A stretch of 64,000 nt of DNA from Adiantum capillus-veneris (lineage: Eukaryota > Streptophyta > Polypodiopsida > Polypodiales > Pteridaceae): positions 104,078,912 through 104,142,911 of the forward strand of contig CM043963.1 of NCBI GenBank assembly GCA_014529385.2, in the 5' to 3' direction. The notes under the pieces were generated by a model, which saw only the letters and a list, made by a program, of their open reading frames with translations, did no database searches and was not told where the DNA came from. Shown in pieces: positions 44,132 through 55,053 of this stretch (the first letter of the stretch is position 1; each line of letters starts with the position of its first letter). The position numbers and the translations under genes were made by a program.

Positions 44132-45485
44132 CTACCCAAAAGTAACATCTACTTTCCTACTTGTCAGATCCTCCTTCAAGTCATAGCTTAATTGCCCATC
44201 CCCTAGTGGAAAATCGAAAACATGAAACTTGCGACGAGCCCTTCTTTTCCTCTTAGCCTTGACATCCTCGCCTTCATGACTCTTTCCTTTCTTCTTACTA
44301 GGACTAGGGGCACTTCTTCCTTCCTTCTTACTAGGACCTGGGACACTTCTTCCTTCATTTTCCTCTGTGGTCCTCTTCCCAATAGGCATCACTAATGTAT
44401 CCTCTAGCTGTGATGCCTTCTCCAATGTGACTACACTTAGCACTTTTGTCTTTCCCTTTTCCTCCGGGGTTAATCCACTGGTTCCTTCATCTCCCTTAAT
44501 TTCGATGCCATAATCATTCGACCTAGTTAGCACTTGTCTTGGCAATGGATACATGTCTCCCCCCATCCTTGGTGGCTTATCACATTGTGGGCTGATTTGG
44601 CCCAACTCTCCACAATTATAACATGTGGGTGTCTGCCTCCAGAACCTACCATTGCTTTGTCCACCACCATTCCTAGGTCTTTCCTCACCTCCTGGCTGAT
44701 TTTCAAACCTCCCTCGACCTCGATTATTTCTTACAGTACCTAGCAGGTTTAGGCTGAGATTCTTCATTAAATCTACCACTTGCCTCATGTCTTGCCTTAG
44801 CCCATCATCTTGAACTGCTGTAGTGACCACTGCTGGCATAACCTGAGGAGTAACAAAAACCACTAATTCATGATGAACCCCTGGCATGCGACCTTGTAAA
44901 GAGTCCATAGGCTGAAATTTAGACCTCATGGGCAAAGACTCTACTCCTAACTGGCTCATTTTTCTTAGCTTCCACTCTTTGTTCCTTGCCACCCCTAGTG
45001 CATCTTCATATGTCCTAGGCTTCTTTAGCTCCACTCTCCAACGTATATTCTCCCAAAGACCAGCCAAGAACCTATCCTTCTTCATCATGTCAGGCGGGGG
45101 TACTTGTGGTGCTAAGGCCTTTCATATCGGTTCCCATGCCAATGAAAATACGTATGTACGCATCTACTGGCTCACCTTCCTTTTGCACTAAATCCTGTAC
45201 TTCTTGCCACACTTTGTCAGGATCTTCTGTCTTCACAAACTCCACTTCCAATCCATGTCGTAGATTGTCCCAACTCAACCTTACGGGTGGATCAGTCACA
45301 CGCAACTCCTCTTCAAATGCTTTGGACCAAACTGGTGCATCACTCTTCAAACAAATTTGGAGAAGACGTAACATTTACGTTGGGTCATGAATCTGGTTGC
45401 TAATACAGGCAACCTTCATCTTTTCCAAAAAGTCTTCCACATCTTCATCACTTCTTCCATGAAACTCCGGATAAGAGAAAGCCAT
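44132..45485 (-). pseudogene. gag of element B
   Basis: It starts ATG 45485 (FSYPEFHGRSDEDVEDF). TAA at about 45375 is followed by the main gag domain (VRLSWDNLRHGLEVEFVKTE; KKDRFLAGLWENIRW). A frame change near 45090 leads to ORF 45088-44132. The knuckle reads CYNCGELGQISPQC: Gln replaces the zinc-binding His, so it is damaged. A Lys-rich tail follows (KAKRKRRARRKFHVFDFPLG). Confidence 0.72.
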
Positions 45486-46514
45486 GGCTACCCAAGCTAC
45501 AATGCTTTGAGAACCCCTTTGAACACACGTGCAAGAATCCAAAACTTTTTACTGACTCAATTCCCAGAAACTTCAATGGAGCTTGTCTTTAGATAAGGAC
45601 AAACACATGCACATCAAATGAGTTTTCGTAGTTGATCATTGGAATTACAACAGGTAAAGGACATTCCAGTATCTCCTTTAATCTTCTTGGCCCGAACATA
45701 AAGACTATGCGCTGCTGGAAAAAAATCTTCGTGGACACATGAACATTTATCTGGATTCTTTGAGTTAAATGAAAAGGAGTGAATTGAGGTCCATTTTGAT
45801 CATCCATTAAAGCCAACCATGAAGCTCCCAAGAAAGCACACCTGTTTTATCCTCTGATTTTGCCAAAATTTCAGCAGCATCACAGCATAAATGGCTCAAA
45901 AGACCAAAAAACCAGCCATCACAATTTGGAAAAATTTTGGCAGAGTTTCCCTAGAAGTAGAGTAGTAAGAACCCAAAATATAAACTGTATATGTATGCAT
46001 AAACTGTCAACAATAGAACCCGAGCATCAAATAGGACTCACTAGTACATAGCCTATGGCAAGGTCACGAAAAGGGTGCTCCAGCTACCTGTATCACCGAA
46101 AGTATCTCCACATTTGAGAATCCCCCAGCTCAATAAAACCTCACGCTATCGAACCTCACACGAAGGCTTATGAAAATATCGTATAGTCAAGTCTCAGAAA
46201 TGACTATCTTCCAGACCAAGTCTCAAAAATGGTTGGGACTGCCAAATAAAACCAAGTATGGCTCCACAAAGGCGTACAATTGGCACTTTCCACAAGTAAC
46301 AGACAATGCGCTCAAACAGGCGCCAAATGATGCATACCCACAATAGCTGCAAGTGACACCACTGCTAGTATATCACTGTACTCCAGCTACTTGTACCTGT
46401 GTGAATCACCTGTACCTGTACCTGTACCTATCCCTGTAACCTGTAACGTGTAGTCTGCAACCTGTAATCCCGAATCTCAAAGCTTGAAGCTCGAAGTAGA
46501 AGGTACTCGAAGAA
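45486..46514 (-). other. Leader of element B
   Basis: About 1 kb between PBS and gag with no convincing ORF. Short repeats of CTGTAC(C/T) at about 46388-46450. Confidence 0.5.
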
Positions 46515-46534
46515 GATCCTCCGTGGAGGCGCCA
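46515..46534 (-). promoter_or_regulatory. Primer-binding site of element B
   Basis: The minus strand reads TGGCGCCTCCACGGAGGATC starting 6 nt after the 5' LTR end. It aligns with the PBS of element A. Confidence 0.65.
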
Positions 46535-46540
46535 AAAGAA

Positions 46541-47690
46541 TGTGAGCGGGAGAAAAACACACACAGCGCCTCTATAATGACCCGACACACACTCTTGGAA
46601 TGATACACACACACACACACACTAGAGGGCACCACTCGGCTTACACAACATACCTGGCCGAGACAGGGAACACACCTATGGAGTGAGAGGAGAGAGACTA
46701 TCCGTTTACCCACTCCACACAGAGAGATACACACACACACACCCCCAAAAAACTTAGCTCAAAAGGGGAGAATTTTGGATTTTTAGATACAAATGAGCTT
46801 GGGCCAACACCAATGGGGCAAATAGCTCACACAATATGGGTAAAATAAGCCACATACAATCACAAACTGGAGCAGAAGCTTCGCTCATAGAAGAAACTTA
46901 CACAGCCAAAACAACAGAAAAAAAGGGAGGAATTTGGCAAAATGGACAGCGCCATCGCGTCCGGAACGGCCCAAAACCCCAGTCTACAATGTCAAAGTGT
47001 TCAAATCCGATCTCGGATGAGCAGTTTACGGCCAAAACAGGCTCTAAAAACCCCCAAAACACACCTTCGACTGTTCCTCCTCTCTTCTCCACGTTTTTTC
47101 TGGTCTTCTCTCTATTTTTTCTGCTCCCACACTTAGCTTTATTATTTGGGCACCCTTGGCCTTTTAGATGACCTCAAACGGACCCCGAACATGCCAAAAA
47201 CTGACCTCGCAGTGTATAGTTGTCACCCTACTGCATCCATGCACACACCTAGCACTCAGCATTTTTCAATAATGCATCCTGCCACCACATGAAGTGGCCC
47301 CAAATTATGGTCCTCATGATGACCTTTCTGCATAATTATCACAAAGAAACACCCACGTTGTGTCCGTACTCATCCACATGCAAATATTGACCCCATTAGA
47401 CCTCTTGACGCCACTAGATGCCATCTGACGCACCTGCTTACCTCATGTCGTCGACCCGCGGATAGCTTCCTCAAGAAGTTTTACGCACTACCAACTCCTC
47501 CCTATTGTAGAAAAAACACACTGGTACTGGTAATAGTGAAAATCGATGCACTTTGTACATGCTGTCCTACCTGTACACATGTGGGCCCCACGTAACCACC
47601 TGGCTCTGGAAAATGGGAAATCCTTTATTCGATGCACCATGCATGTGTATGTACATATGCGCAATCCCTTGCTCCAAAAAACTCCTGACA
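46541..47690 (-). repeat. 5' LTR of element B
   Basis: Starts TGTGAGCGGG and ends CTCCTGACA on the plus strand; pairs with 38900-40077. Confidence 0.88.
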
Positions 47691-48419
47691 CCGCTTGAGT
47701 ACCCGAAGCCGTGTTTTCTCTTGGGCTTCATCAATTACCTGTTGTCATTTGATCTTCCTTTGTTTGGCTGCATGCATTCTTTCTAGCAGTTCATTGGTTA
47801 GTGAAAAGTTGTACGTCTTTAAACAACATCCACTAATCTAATTAGCCATTGGTTCACCATCTAGAGTGGACAATTTTAATGCATTACTTGGAGATACATC
47901 TTCAATGGTAAACGGTGTCGTGCAACTTCGCTGCCATGATGAGAAAAAGAGTAGAGGAATACAAGTTAGATTCTTTGAAGCCTACATTTTTACTGGGCAG
48001 TGACGAGGGCTTGTTAACAGGCCAAGTTTAATGATTAGTGTATGCCAGATGCAGCTTAAAAGGGCCAACAGATGCCTCAATGATGCAAAAAATGAGTATG
48101 ATTGAAGTGAGCACATATACGATATTATGATCTAAAACTGCAGTGCTTGAAGTGCTCTACCGGCCTGTCTTTACGGCTTGTCGATTGGAGCTACAGTGAA
48201 GAAGTTATGGCAGTTTAAAGTTCAAGTCGATTGTAGATCCATACCGGATTGGGCAACTACAGCTGAGGTGACAGAATTCAAAAGAATGCACGGGCCTGAA
48301 GTGATGACTTCGTGGAGCACGTCGATCTTTTCAGATTAGTGAGATCAGAGTTCCGATCGCCAAGATATTGGCCGTTAAAGATTCATCAGGGGTCGGTTCC
48401 GTACTGGTCCGTTCGGCTC
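47691..48419. other. Unit C spacer beside element B
   Basis: No clear gene. A minus-strand coding-like stretch (ERMHAAKQRK, then QVIDEAQEKTRLRVLK) at about 47691-47800, split by a stop, may be gag-like residue of unit C. Confidence 0.35.
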
Positions 48420-48830
48420 GGTTGGCGTCTCAGCTAGGAGTTTTGAGCTTTATCCGGGTTTTGGAAAATGGTGGAATAAGTGCTCGAGGAATATCTTGTT
48501 CACAATTGAATCTCTTGCAGTGCATTGATAGCTACAGCTCCAATTGAATTGAATTCCATGGTCGGCTAAAGCATGATGTGCTTAACAGAGCTTTGGCCGA
48601 TACATATGTTAAACAGCGAGGTTCATATTAATTTACAGTAATGCTAAAAATGTTTGGAGCCGAATTTCAAGCTTAACATCGCCTTGGTGATATGCGTGCC
48701 AACTGTGGTGCCGTTACGAAAGCACAAAAAGTTCTCTTAGTCAAAAATGTCGTCTTTTGGAATGCAACGATTTCTTGGCGATGCTTTAGTCAGCATGCAT
48801 GCCCGAATGTGGTGCCCTTACAAAGTTAAA
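48420..48830 (+). pseudogene. PPR-like fragment inside unit C
   Basis: The plus strand at 48674-48815 encodes ANCGAVTKAQKV, then KNVVFWNATIS, matching the repeating pattern of plant PLS-type pentatricopeptide proteins (…YAKCG..A..VF…NVVSWNA.I). Upstream (about 48430-48600), SFIRVLENGGISARG and LNRALADTYVKQRGS look like the preceding repeats. Stops and missing residues show it is a dead fragment. It is antisense to unit C. Confidence 0.5.
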
Positions 48831-48969
48831 AGGCCGCTCACTTAAGCCATAAGGATGTCCAAAGTCGGTGTCCGCCCATGACCTCGAGGGGAGGGGCGCC
48901 CATGGGATGGCCAATCAATTAAAGTGAATTATTTTTCTTAGTGTGGAAAAGAGGGAGAAAACGATAGAG

Positions 48970-48993
48970 GGCAACGACGGCGCCGTCGTTGCC
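48970..48993. repeat. 24-bp perfect palindrome
   Basis: GGCAACGACGGC is followed directly by its inverted copy. The flanking DNA (48831-49811) is purine-rich on the plus strand (GAAGAGGAAGAG) and has no recognised gene. Confidence 0.85.
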
Positions 48994-49811
48994 TCTCTTC
49001 AAAAGCATGACACTTTGGTTTTTTTTATGAGAGGAGAAGAAAGAAAGAAGTCATGCAAGGTTAGGTAAGAATAAAGGAAAAGGAAGAGGAAGAGGAAGCG
49101 CCCAGCGCCGTGGAGAGAAAGAAGAAGAAGAAAAGAAGGAGAAGAGAAGAAGGAGGGGTTTCGCAAGGCAAGCTTGTTTTTGTCTTCGGCTATGACCATC
49201 ACGAAGCAAGGATTCTCTCCCGCTCTCATTCTCCAGGCAAGCAAGCTTTCCTCTCTCCCTCTCGAGCATGAACAAGAAGCAAGCCAGGTTCGAGAAGAGT
49301 CTTGTCGAGGCAAGCAAGCAAAGAGAAACTTGTCGAGGTTAAATCGAGCAAGAAAAGCGTGAAGTGATTAAAGAAAATAAAGGTCGAGAAGAGTTTTTCG
49401 AGGCTTGAGCAAGCCAAGTCCTGGTCGAAGCGAGTGTGAAGCATATAGAATGGGAAGTTGCAGCACTGTTGGTTATTATTGAAGCATGATGATCGACACA
49501 GCGAACTTACATGAGGTTTCCAGAATCTTGAAAGTAGAAGAGGCACATAAAGAGACATGAGGGAGTTTCCATCACCGCCATCAGCTAATGTTTGATTAAT
49601 CATTCTGTTAAACTCGGCGTCGTTAACGGCCCGATTAATTCTGTAAAACGGGAGCTTAAACTCCTAGTCAGCAGATGATCCAAGTGATGGCGTTGTTAAC
49701 AGCCCGCCTTGGCTAAATATTAAGTTGTACTCAAACAAATTAATCAATTAATTGATGATTACGACGATTACCAGAGTCAGTTGCATCAATTGTTCTTGTT
49801 CTTTCTCTTTC

Positions 49812-50821
49812 TCACCTCCCACAGCCAGAGGCCCGACGCCTGCCCGGCTCACGTAGCGAACACATATCCCTCGACAACGGTCTGTTTTCCTTTTTCTTTA
49901 AATTGGGAATGTGTTGCTCAAGGGAATAGACTAAAACTAACTCCCCTTTCTTGAAGATCTTTTTTATTAAGTGGGAATCAAAAAGAAGTTTTTGTTTCAG
50001 CTTTTGTGCATAGATATGAGCTACATCAGTTAGCCTTTGCTCATCTAGCTTTTCCAAATTTTCGAGTCTTTCTGACAATTCATGTTAAGTCCGAGTCAAG
50101 ATTCTGTGCTACCCTTAATGTTGGCAATAGAAATTCTATTGGCAATATGGCATGAAGACCATAAACAAGGCTAAAGGGTGTAGCATTTAAAGCTGTTTTG
50201 AATGAAACTGGATAAGCCCTAGAGCAGCATGGAGATTCATTTCCCAGTTTGTCCTTCTTGAACTAACCACTTTAGTTAGCACCGAGCTAAGAATTTTATT
50301 CGTATGCTCAGCTTGTTCATTTTCTTGTGGGCGATAGGGAGATGATTTCTTATGGATGACCATAAACTCATCAAGCAAATACTCGATTATCTCATTGAGG
50401 AAATGAGTTCCCCGATCACTGACAATCTCTATTAGCAGTCCATATCTTGTGAATACATACTCATATAAGAATGCAGCAGTGGTTCTAGCATCATTCTTTT
50501 GAGTTGCTTTAGCCTCGGCCCACTTGGTCAAATAGTCCGTAGCTACAATGATATATTGATCTTGGGTTCTATAAGCAAGTGTCTGTATTGGTTCAACAAA
50601 ATATATACCCATTTTTCAAAAGCTCTGTCCCCCATCATTGGTCTTAAGGGCATGCTATCTACTCGTGTTGGCATTTTTGCTCTTTGACAAGCATCACATC
50701 TTCGAACATATTCTTTGGCATATGCAAAAAGTGTTGGCCACCATATGCCTGCCATCAAGATTTCTCTTGCGGTGGTCTCACTAGAAAAGTGACCTCCAGC
50801 TAATCTAGCATATATGTCCAA
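49812..50821 (-). pseudogene. Integrase of unit C
   Basis: HHCC end (GGHFSSETTAREIL...CDACQRAKM), then VATDYLTKWAEAKAT and EIVSDRGTHFLNEIIEYLL give two Asp, and SPYRPQENEQAEHTNKIL the Glu. A frame change near 50590 splits it, and another near 50187. The C-terminal part (50078-49812) has YAQKLKQKLLFDSHLIKK and FKKGELVLVY. It is from a different gypsy lineage than A and B. Confidence 0.72.
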
Positions 50822-51600
50822 AAAATTTTCCTTTTCTACCCATGAATGTGCACTTTTCAGGATTTAAGCAAATCCTATAGAGTCTACATTTTTTGAATAC
50901 CTTTGTGAGATGTTCAAAATGATTAGCCCGGATTGATGAATGTATACATAGAGCATCCATATATACCTTTTAGAATTTCCTAAGATATTCTTTAAAAGCA
51001 TGGCTCATCAACCTTTGAAATGTGCCTGGAGCATTAGTTAACCCAAACGGCATAACCCGATAGGCAAGAATACCCCATTCTGTTGCAAAAGCAGTTTTAT
51101 GCTGATCTTTTGGGTTAACTAAAAGTTGATTGTATCCCGAAAAGCCATCTAAGAAGCTGTAAGCTTATTTTCCTACAACTTGCTCTAAAACATGCTCAGT
51201 GATTGGAAGAGGAAAGTTGTCTCTAATGTTAGCTGCATTCACTTTTTTGAGATTAACACACACTTGTAATTTTCCATTCTTCTTGGGTACTATCACAATT
51301 AGAGACATCCAATCAGTGTGTTCAATTTTGTAAATGAAATTGACTTCCTTTAGTTTTCTATTCTCTTCTTTTATCTTCTTGGCAAATGTTTCATTATACG
51401 TGTATGGCCTTTGTCTACTTGGTTTTGCATCATCTCTCATGGGTATGGTATGTTGATAGATTTCTGGATCAACACCCTTGAGATCCTTGTAAGACGAAGC
51501 GAAGATATTTTGGTATTATTTTAGCAAGCTTAGAAAGAGCTCTTCTTCTTTCTTGTTATGTCGTTTGCAATGTAAGCAGGTCTAGGCTCTTCTTCTCGTT
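50822..51600 (-). pseudogene. Reverse transcriptase of unit C, RNase H deleted
   Basis: RT motifs: RQRPYTYNETFAKKIKEENR, WMSLIVIVPKKNGKLQVCVN, then a stop (51167), FLDGFSGYNQLL, YRVMPFGLTNAPGTFQ and YMDALC, where YMDD has become YMDA. It ends KCTFMGRKGKFFGHI and joins directly to the integrase zinc site, so the RNase H domain is missing. Both changes abolish reverse transcription. Confidence 0.72.
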
Positions 51601-52240
51601 CAACCAGGTCTATCTTTTTAACGTTTTCAGGCCCTTCGTAGGACTCGCCCTATTTTCTTAGTTCCCTAACAGGTTGTTTGACTACGGTTTTTTGATCTTG
51701 GAGAGTATACTTTTTGTAATGGGATGGAACACTCATTACATCCTTACCATCCTCTTTCGTGGTTTCCATTTCGGTTGTATATATCTCCTTAAGAGCGTTT
51801 TTCAACTCTTGATATGTCTTTTTCCACTCAACTCGTGCCATGATTGGCTTCTTATCCTGTTGGTTTTCATGAGTATCCTTCCTTGTTTTTCTCAATGTTT
51901 TAGACATTTCTAGATTTTTGTTTGAAGGATATCTGCAAGCGACTTTTTCCTTGACACAATCATTTGCATCTATCTGCATTAGGAATTGTGTTCTACTGGA
52001 GATTGATGGCATAGGTCGTGTTTTTGTGTTTTTGGTCTTCTTGATTTTTGGTTAGGAAAGTCAACAAACTTTTCCTCCCCTCCTTTCAACAGTAGCTTAT
52101 CCCTCACATGTTCTTTTTCTGACCCCGAATCTTCTGAGGTAGCTGAATGTTCATATAGCTCATCTGCTGCATTGTAGTAGAGGTCTAAAAAGAATTGTTG
52201 AGCTTTCATCAAGCCCTTGGGTTCCTCATCTCCATCTTCA
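51601..52240 (-). pseudogene. Segment upstream of RT in unit C
   Basis: ORFs 52212-51979 (acidic, LYEHSATSEDSGSEKEHVR) and 52012-51650 (VEWKKTYQELKNALKEIY) are in two frames and run into the pre-RT region near 51600-51480 (frame with a stop). No gag or protease motif is recognised between here and the PBS. Confidence 0.5.
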
Positions 52241-52554
52241 ATGTTGAGGGTTGAAATCCGATTTGGATGGGAATTATGTCGTAGCCATCCTCATTGCACA
52301 AAGATTGTATAATTTTTGCTAACTATTGTGATTGGTCTGTGTGTATCACTTCAAATCAAGCTATGAGAATCAAAAAATGACTTTTAGATTCCACTTTGGC
52401 AAAAAATCAAAGGATTAATTTGCAACTTGGAAACTGAGTGAACATGTACCAATTTGGATCAGATTGAACCCAAAATTGCTCGATGGCTTTGTATTATGTT
52501 GGTCTAGAACTATACAAGTTCAAAAGTCAAAATTGGTGTCCCTGTGTAGCATAT

Positions 52555-53437
52555 GTAAATAATCGAGATTATTTACTTTTGCTAGTTTTTTGCACTTTTT
52601 GGCTTGGCTTGGCAAGTATACAACCTGTTAAAGTCCCTAGACAAGTTTCAACTAGTTTGGACAAAATGTGATCAAGTTTATCAACTATTGTGTCCGCAGA
52701 CTCTGATTTCAAGAATCTGACTTAAGTCTCACTTTTGTAATCCAAATTTTACCAAAATTGATTTGTGAGGTCTACTTGATATGCTTGACCATGTGATATA
52801 CTCAAATTTGTAAATTTACAATTTTTCAAGCAGATATAAATAATCGCGATTATTTACTCTAGCTAAATTTTTACAAATTTTTGTCCCAATTTTGACACAG
52901 ATCTGTTAAGCACCTCAAGTTAAGGTCCCCAGCCAAGTTTTATCAAGTTTGGATAATTTTTGGTCAAATGGTCATCAATTTTCTGTCTGCTGCAGACTAA
53001 CTTTGCAAATTTGATCACAATTTTGATCCAGTGATCCAAATCTTACCAATTTGGTTTGTGTGCATATTACAACATGGTATAACTAGTGGTATGCTGACTT
53101 GGTCAAAAAAGTTGAAGAATGGGGCTGATGTAAATAATCACGATTATTTACAATTGACAACTTTTTGCATCTTTTTGGTCAACTGAGCATGTACACATGT
53201 TTATCACATCAATATAAGCCTATGAATCAAATTTCATCAAGTTTGGACAAATTTTTTCCCAATTTACACTCAAGATTCAGAAATTCAATACATACTTTAG
53301 TTTTTACCCAGTTTTTTCCCAGATTGGTGATCCAAATCTTTCGTGCCTTTACAAAAATTGTTTGTACACATGCAATGAGTCAATGGTATGAACCTTGGTC
53401 AAATCTGAGCTAAAAGTTAATAATCGCGATTATTAAC
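52555..53437 (-). repeat. Palindrome array in the leader of unit C
   Basis: Four 22-bp motifs at 52555-52576, 52836-52857, 53130-53151 and 53416-53437, spaced 281, 294 and 286 bp. Arms GTAAATAATC/GATTATTTAC surround a variable 2-bp centre. The last copy has TTAAT/ATTAA in place of TAAAT/ATTTA on both arms, so pairing is kept. The intervening DNA is a diverged tandem repeat (TTTTTGCA, CAAGTTTGGA and TGATCCAAAT recur). Confidence 0.88.
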
Positions 53438-54109
53438 TTCAAGCTTGAAATGAACCAATTTTTGCACTTTTCTCAAGGACAATCTCTTTATGATCTATTT
53501 TAAACCTATGAATCAAGTCAAAACTTACTTTGGCCTAAAATGTCAAAAAAAAGTAATAATCTGAGTTTTGGCCAACTCTTGAGATTTTTACCTCAAACTG
53601 TCCTTGAGCTTACCCACTGGTTCATACAACCTTTTAGGCTTACTCTCCAGTCGCATTGAGTGGTTTGGAGTATTTTGGTGCTATTTCTAGCCGTAGACCT
53701 AAAATTTTGCAACTTCTAATAACAACTCACAATGATTCTTTCAGAGAGAGCAATGTTCAGAAATCCAACTCGGATCCTACTTACCCTACTCCTAGATTCT
53801 CATGCAATGGAGTTGTGGAAAGTGTCCACAACCACTAGTTTTCTTGTCTTATATGGTTTTCTAAGCATTGATCTTAAGATTTGTCTCGTCTATCAACCAT
53901 CCTCAAAATCCTAATCTATTTCCACAATCCTACAATCCTAATGGCACTCGATAAGTACAATTACTTCCAAGCTACCTCTACACAGCAAAAGACGACAATC
54001 TTAGGCTATGCGGTTTCTAAAAGAAAGGTTTGAACTCTAAGCAATCCTAGAGGAAGCTAAAGAGTAACTTCACAAGACGCTCGTATTTTTTCCTAGTTTA
54101 GGTCTCTTC
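53438..54109. other. Leader of unit C between array and PBS
   Basis: No gene seen. Short ORFs are not convincing. One more partial motif (TAATAATCTGAG) near 53553. Confidence 0.5.
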
Positions 54110-54129
54110 GATCCCAGATAGCGGCGCCA
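54110..54129 (-). promoter_or_regulatory. Primer-binding site of unit C
   Basis: The minus strand reads TGGCGCCGCTATCTGGGATC, close to the tRNA-Asp type PBS of plant gypsy elements, 4 nt after the LTR. Confidence 0.7.
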
Positions 54130-54133
54130 AATA

Positions 54134-55053
54134 TGGGACGCATGTCTAACCTCACCATTCTATCTTATTGCAGTATTAGCGAGAACCACGATTAAATTGT
54201 CAATGCATGGGATGAAGGTGATAGGACTAGTGCATAGGGGCTACAAGCAGTTGTCAATCTCTCAGAAAACAACTAACAACTTGCATCTAACTCAAGCTAC
54301 ACTCAAGTGACTGAAATCACCAAAAGCCAGTTGCTCATTGGCAAACAAATCACATCCGTTACAACATCAAATGACATCCAAACGTAACGAAACTTCTAGG
54401 ACATGTTTATAAGACCTAAGCACACATGCTTATGGTCTCAAACCCCACTTTAGGTCAAGTTTCAAAATCGTGATTATTAACAGCAGTGGATTTTTGACCT
54501 AGTCGTTTTCGACCCATAATGCATCTAAATGCTTAGCAATGATGCCCCAATACCCTGCCTATGCTTAGTTTTTGATTTGAAAGTGTAAACTCCTAATTAT
54601 GTTGAAATTAGGTTGCGGATCGGCGACACCAAAAGCTACAAAATATTGTGATGTGTTTACGTCAATGTGTACAGCTCTTACCTGCAGTTGCGATGCAACA
54701 AACGTGACTGCAATGTGACAACCGAGGAGGGAGTAGGAAGCGCAAGAAGGAGAGGAGTGAGTGCCGTTAGCACATGCTGTGTTTCATTATCCAAAAAAAC
54801 TTTGTAATATCTTATAAAAATTGGCTTTTATACCTTAGCCAAGGTTTTTGGTGGTCAAAACTAATAAGCTGGGAGTTCTACCAAAGATGGGTAATGACAG
54901 GTTGATACAATCTGGAAGCTTGTAGCCTCGGCTCATTAATTACAGAGCTTATCCGAGAAAATAGGATTTACAACATTCTCGATTTATCAAAATAATAAGT
55001 GTTTTACAATGAGAACTCCGAAAAATGGTATCCGTGTTAGCTTGCTGCTAACA
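54134..55053 (-). repeat. 5' LTR of unit C
   Basis: 920 bp, pairs with 30956-31873. It contains AATCGTGATTATTAAC at 54466-54481, a partial copy of the array palindrome. Confidence 0.88.

Larger units (their letters stand above)
38900..47690 (-). mobile_element. Ty3/gypsy retrotransposon B, dual RNase H, nested in unit C
   Basis: LTRs 46541-47690 (5', 1,150 bp) and 38900-40077 (3', 1,178 bp) start TGTGA and end TGACA on the plus strand. PBS, gag, protease, RT, RNase H, second RNase H and integrase follow in Ty3 order on the minus strand. The domain set and PBS resemble element A, so the two are of one lineage. Few stops and about three indels are seen, so it is younger or better kept than A. 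Flanking 5-mers TCCAC and CCGCT do not match. Confidence 0.9.
30956..55053 (-). mobile_element. Large LTR unit C, mosaic, with nested element B
   Basis: LTRs of 918 bp (30956-31873) and 920 bp (54134-55053) start TGGGACGCATG and end TGCTAACA. The right one is 5' for the minus orientation, next to a TGGCGCC PBS; the left one follows a polypurine tract. Without element B (38900-47690) the unit is about 15.3 kb. It holds a palindrome-rich leader, broken RT and integrase, a protease-like ORF, a second palindrome array and a long accessory coding block. No gag is recognised and RNase H is absent. The flanks (TGTTG left, GTTGA right) share only GTTG, and the two sides belong to different sequences, so the unit may be a recombinant. 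Confidence 0.75.

Noticed and set aside
49051-49603. Minus ORFs of 88-125 codons
   Set aside because: Purine-rich low complexity with Leu/Phe/Ser bias; no domain seen.
52555-53437. CRISPR-like array
   Set aside because: Period of about 285 bp, palindromic repeat and diverged repeats between in a plant retrotransposon; not CRISPR.
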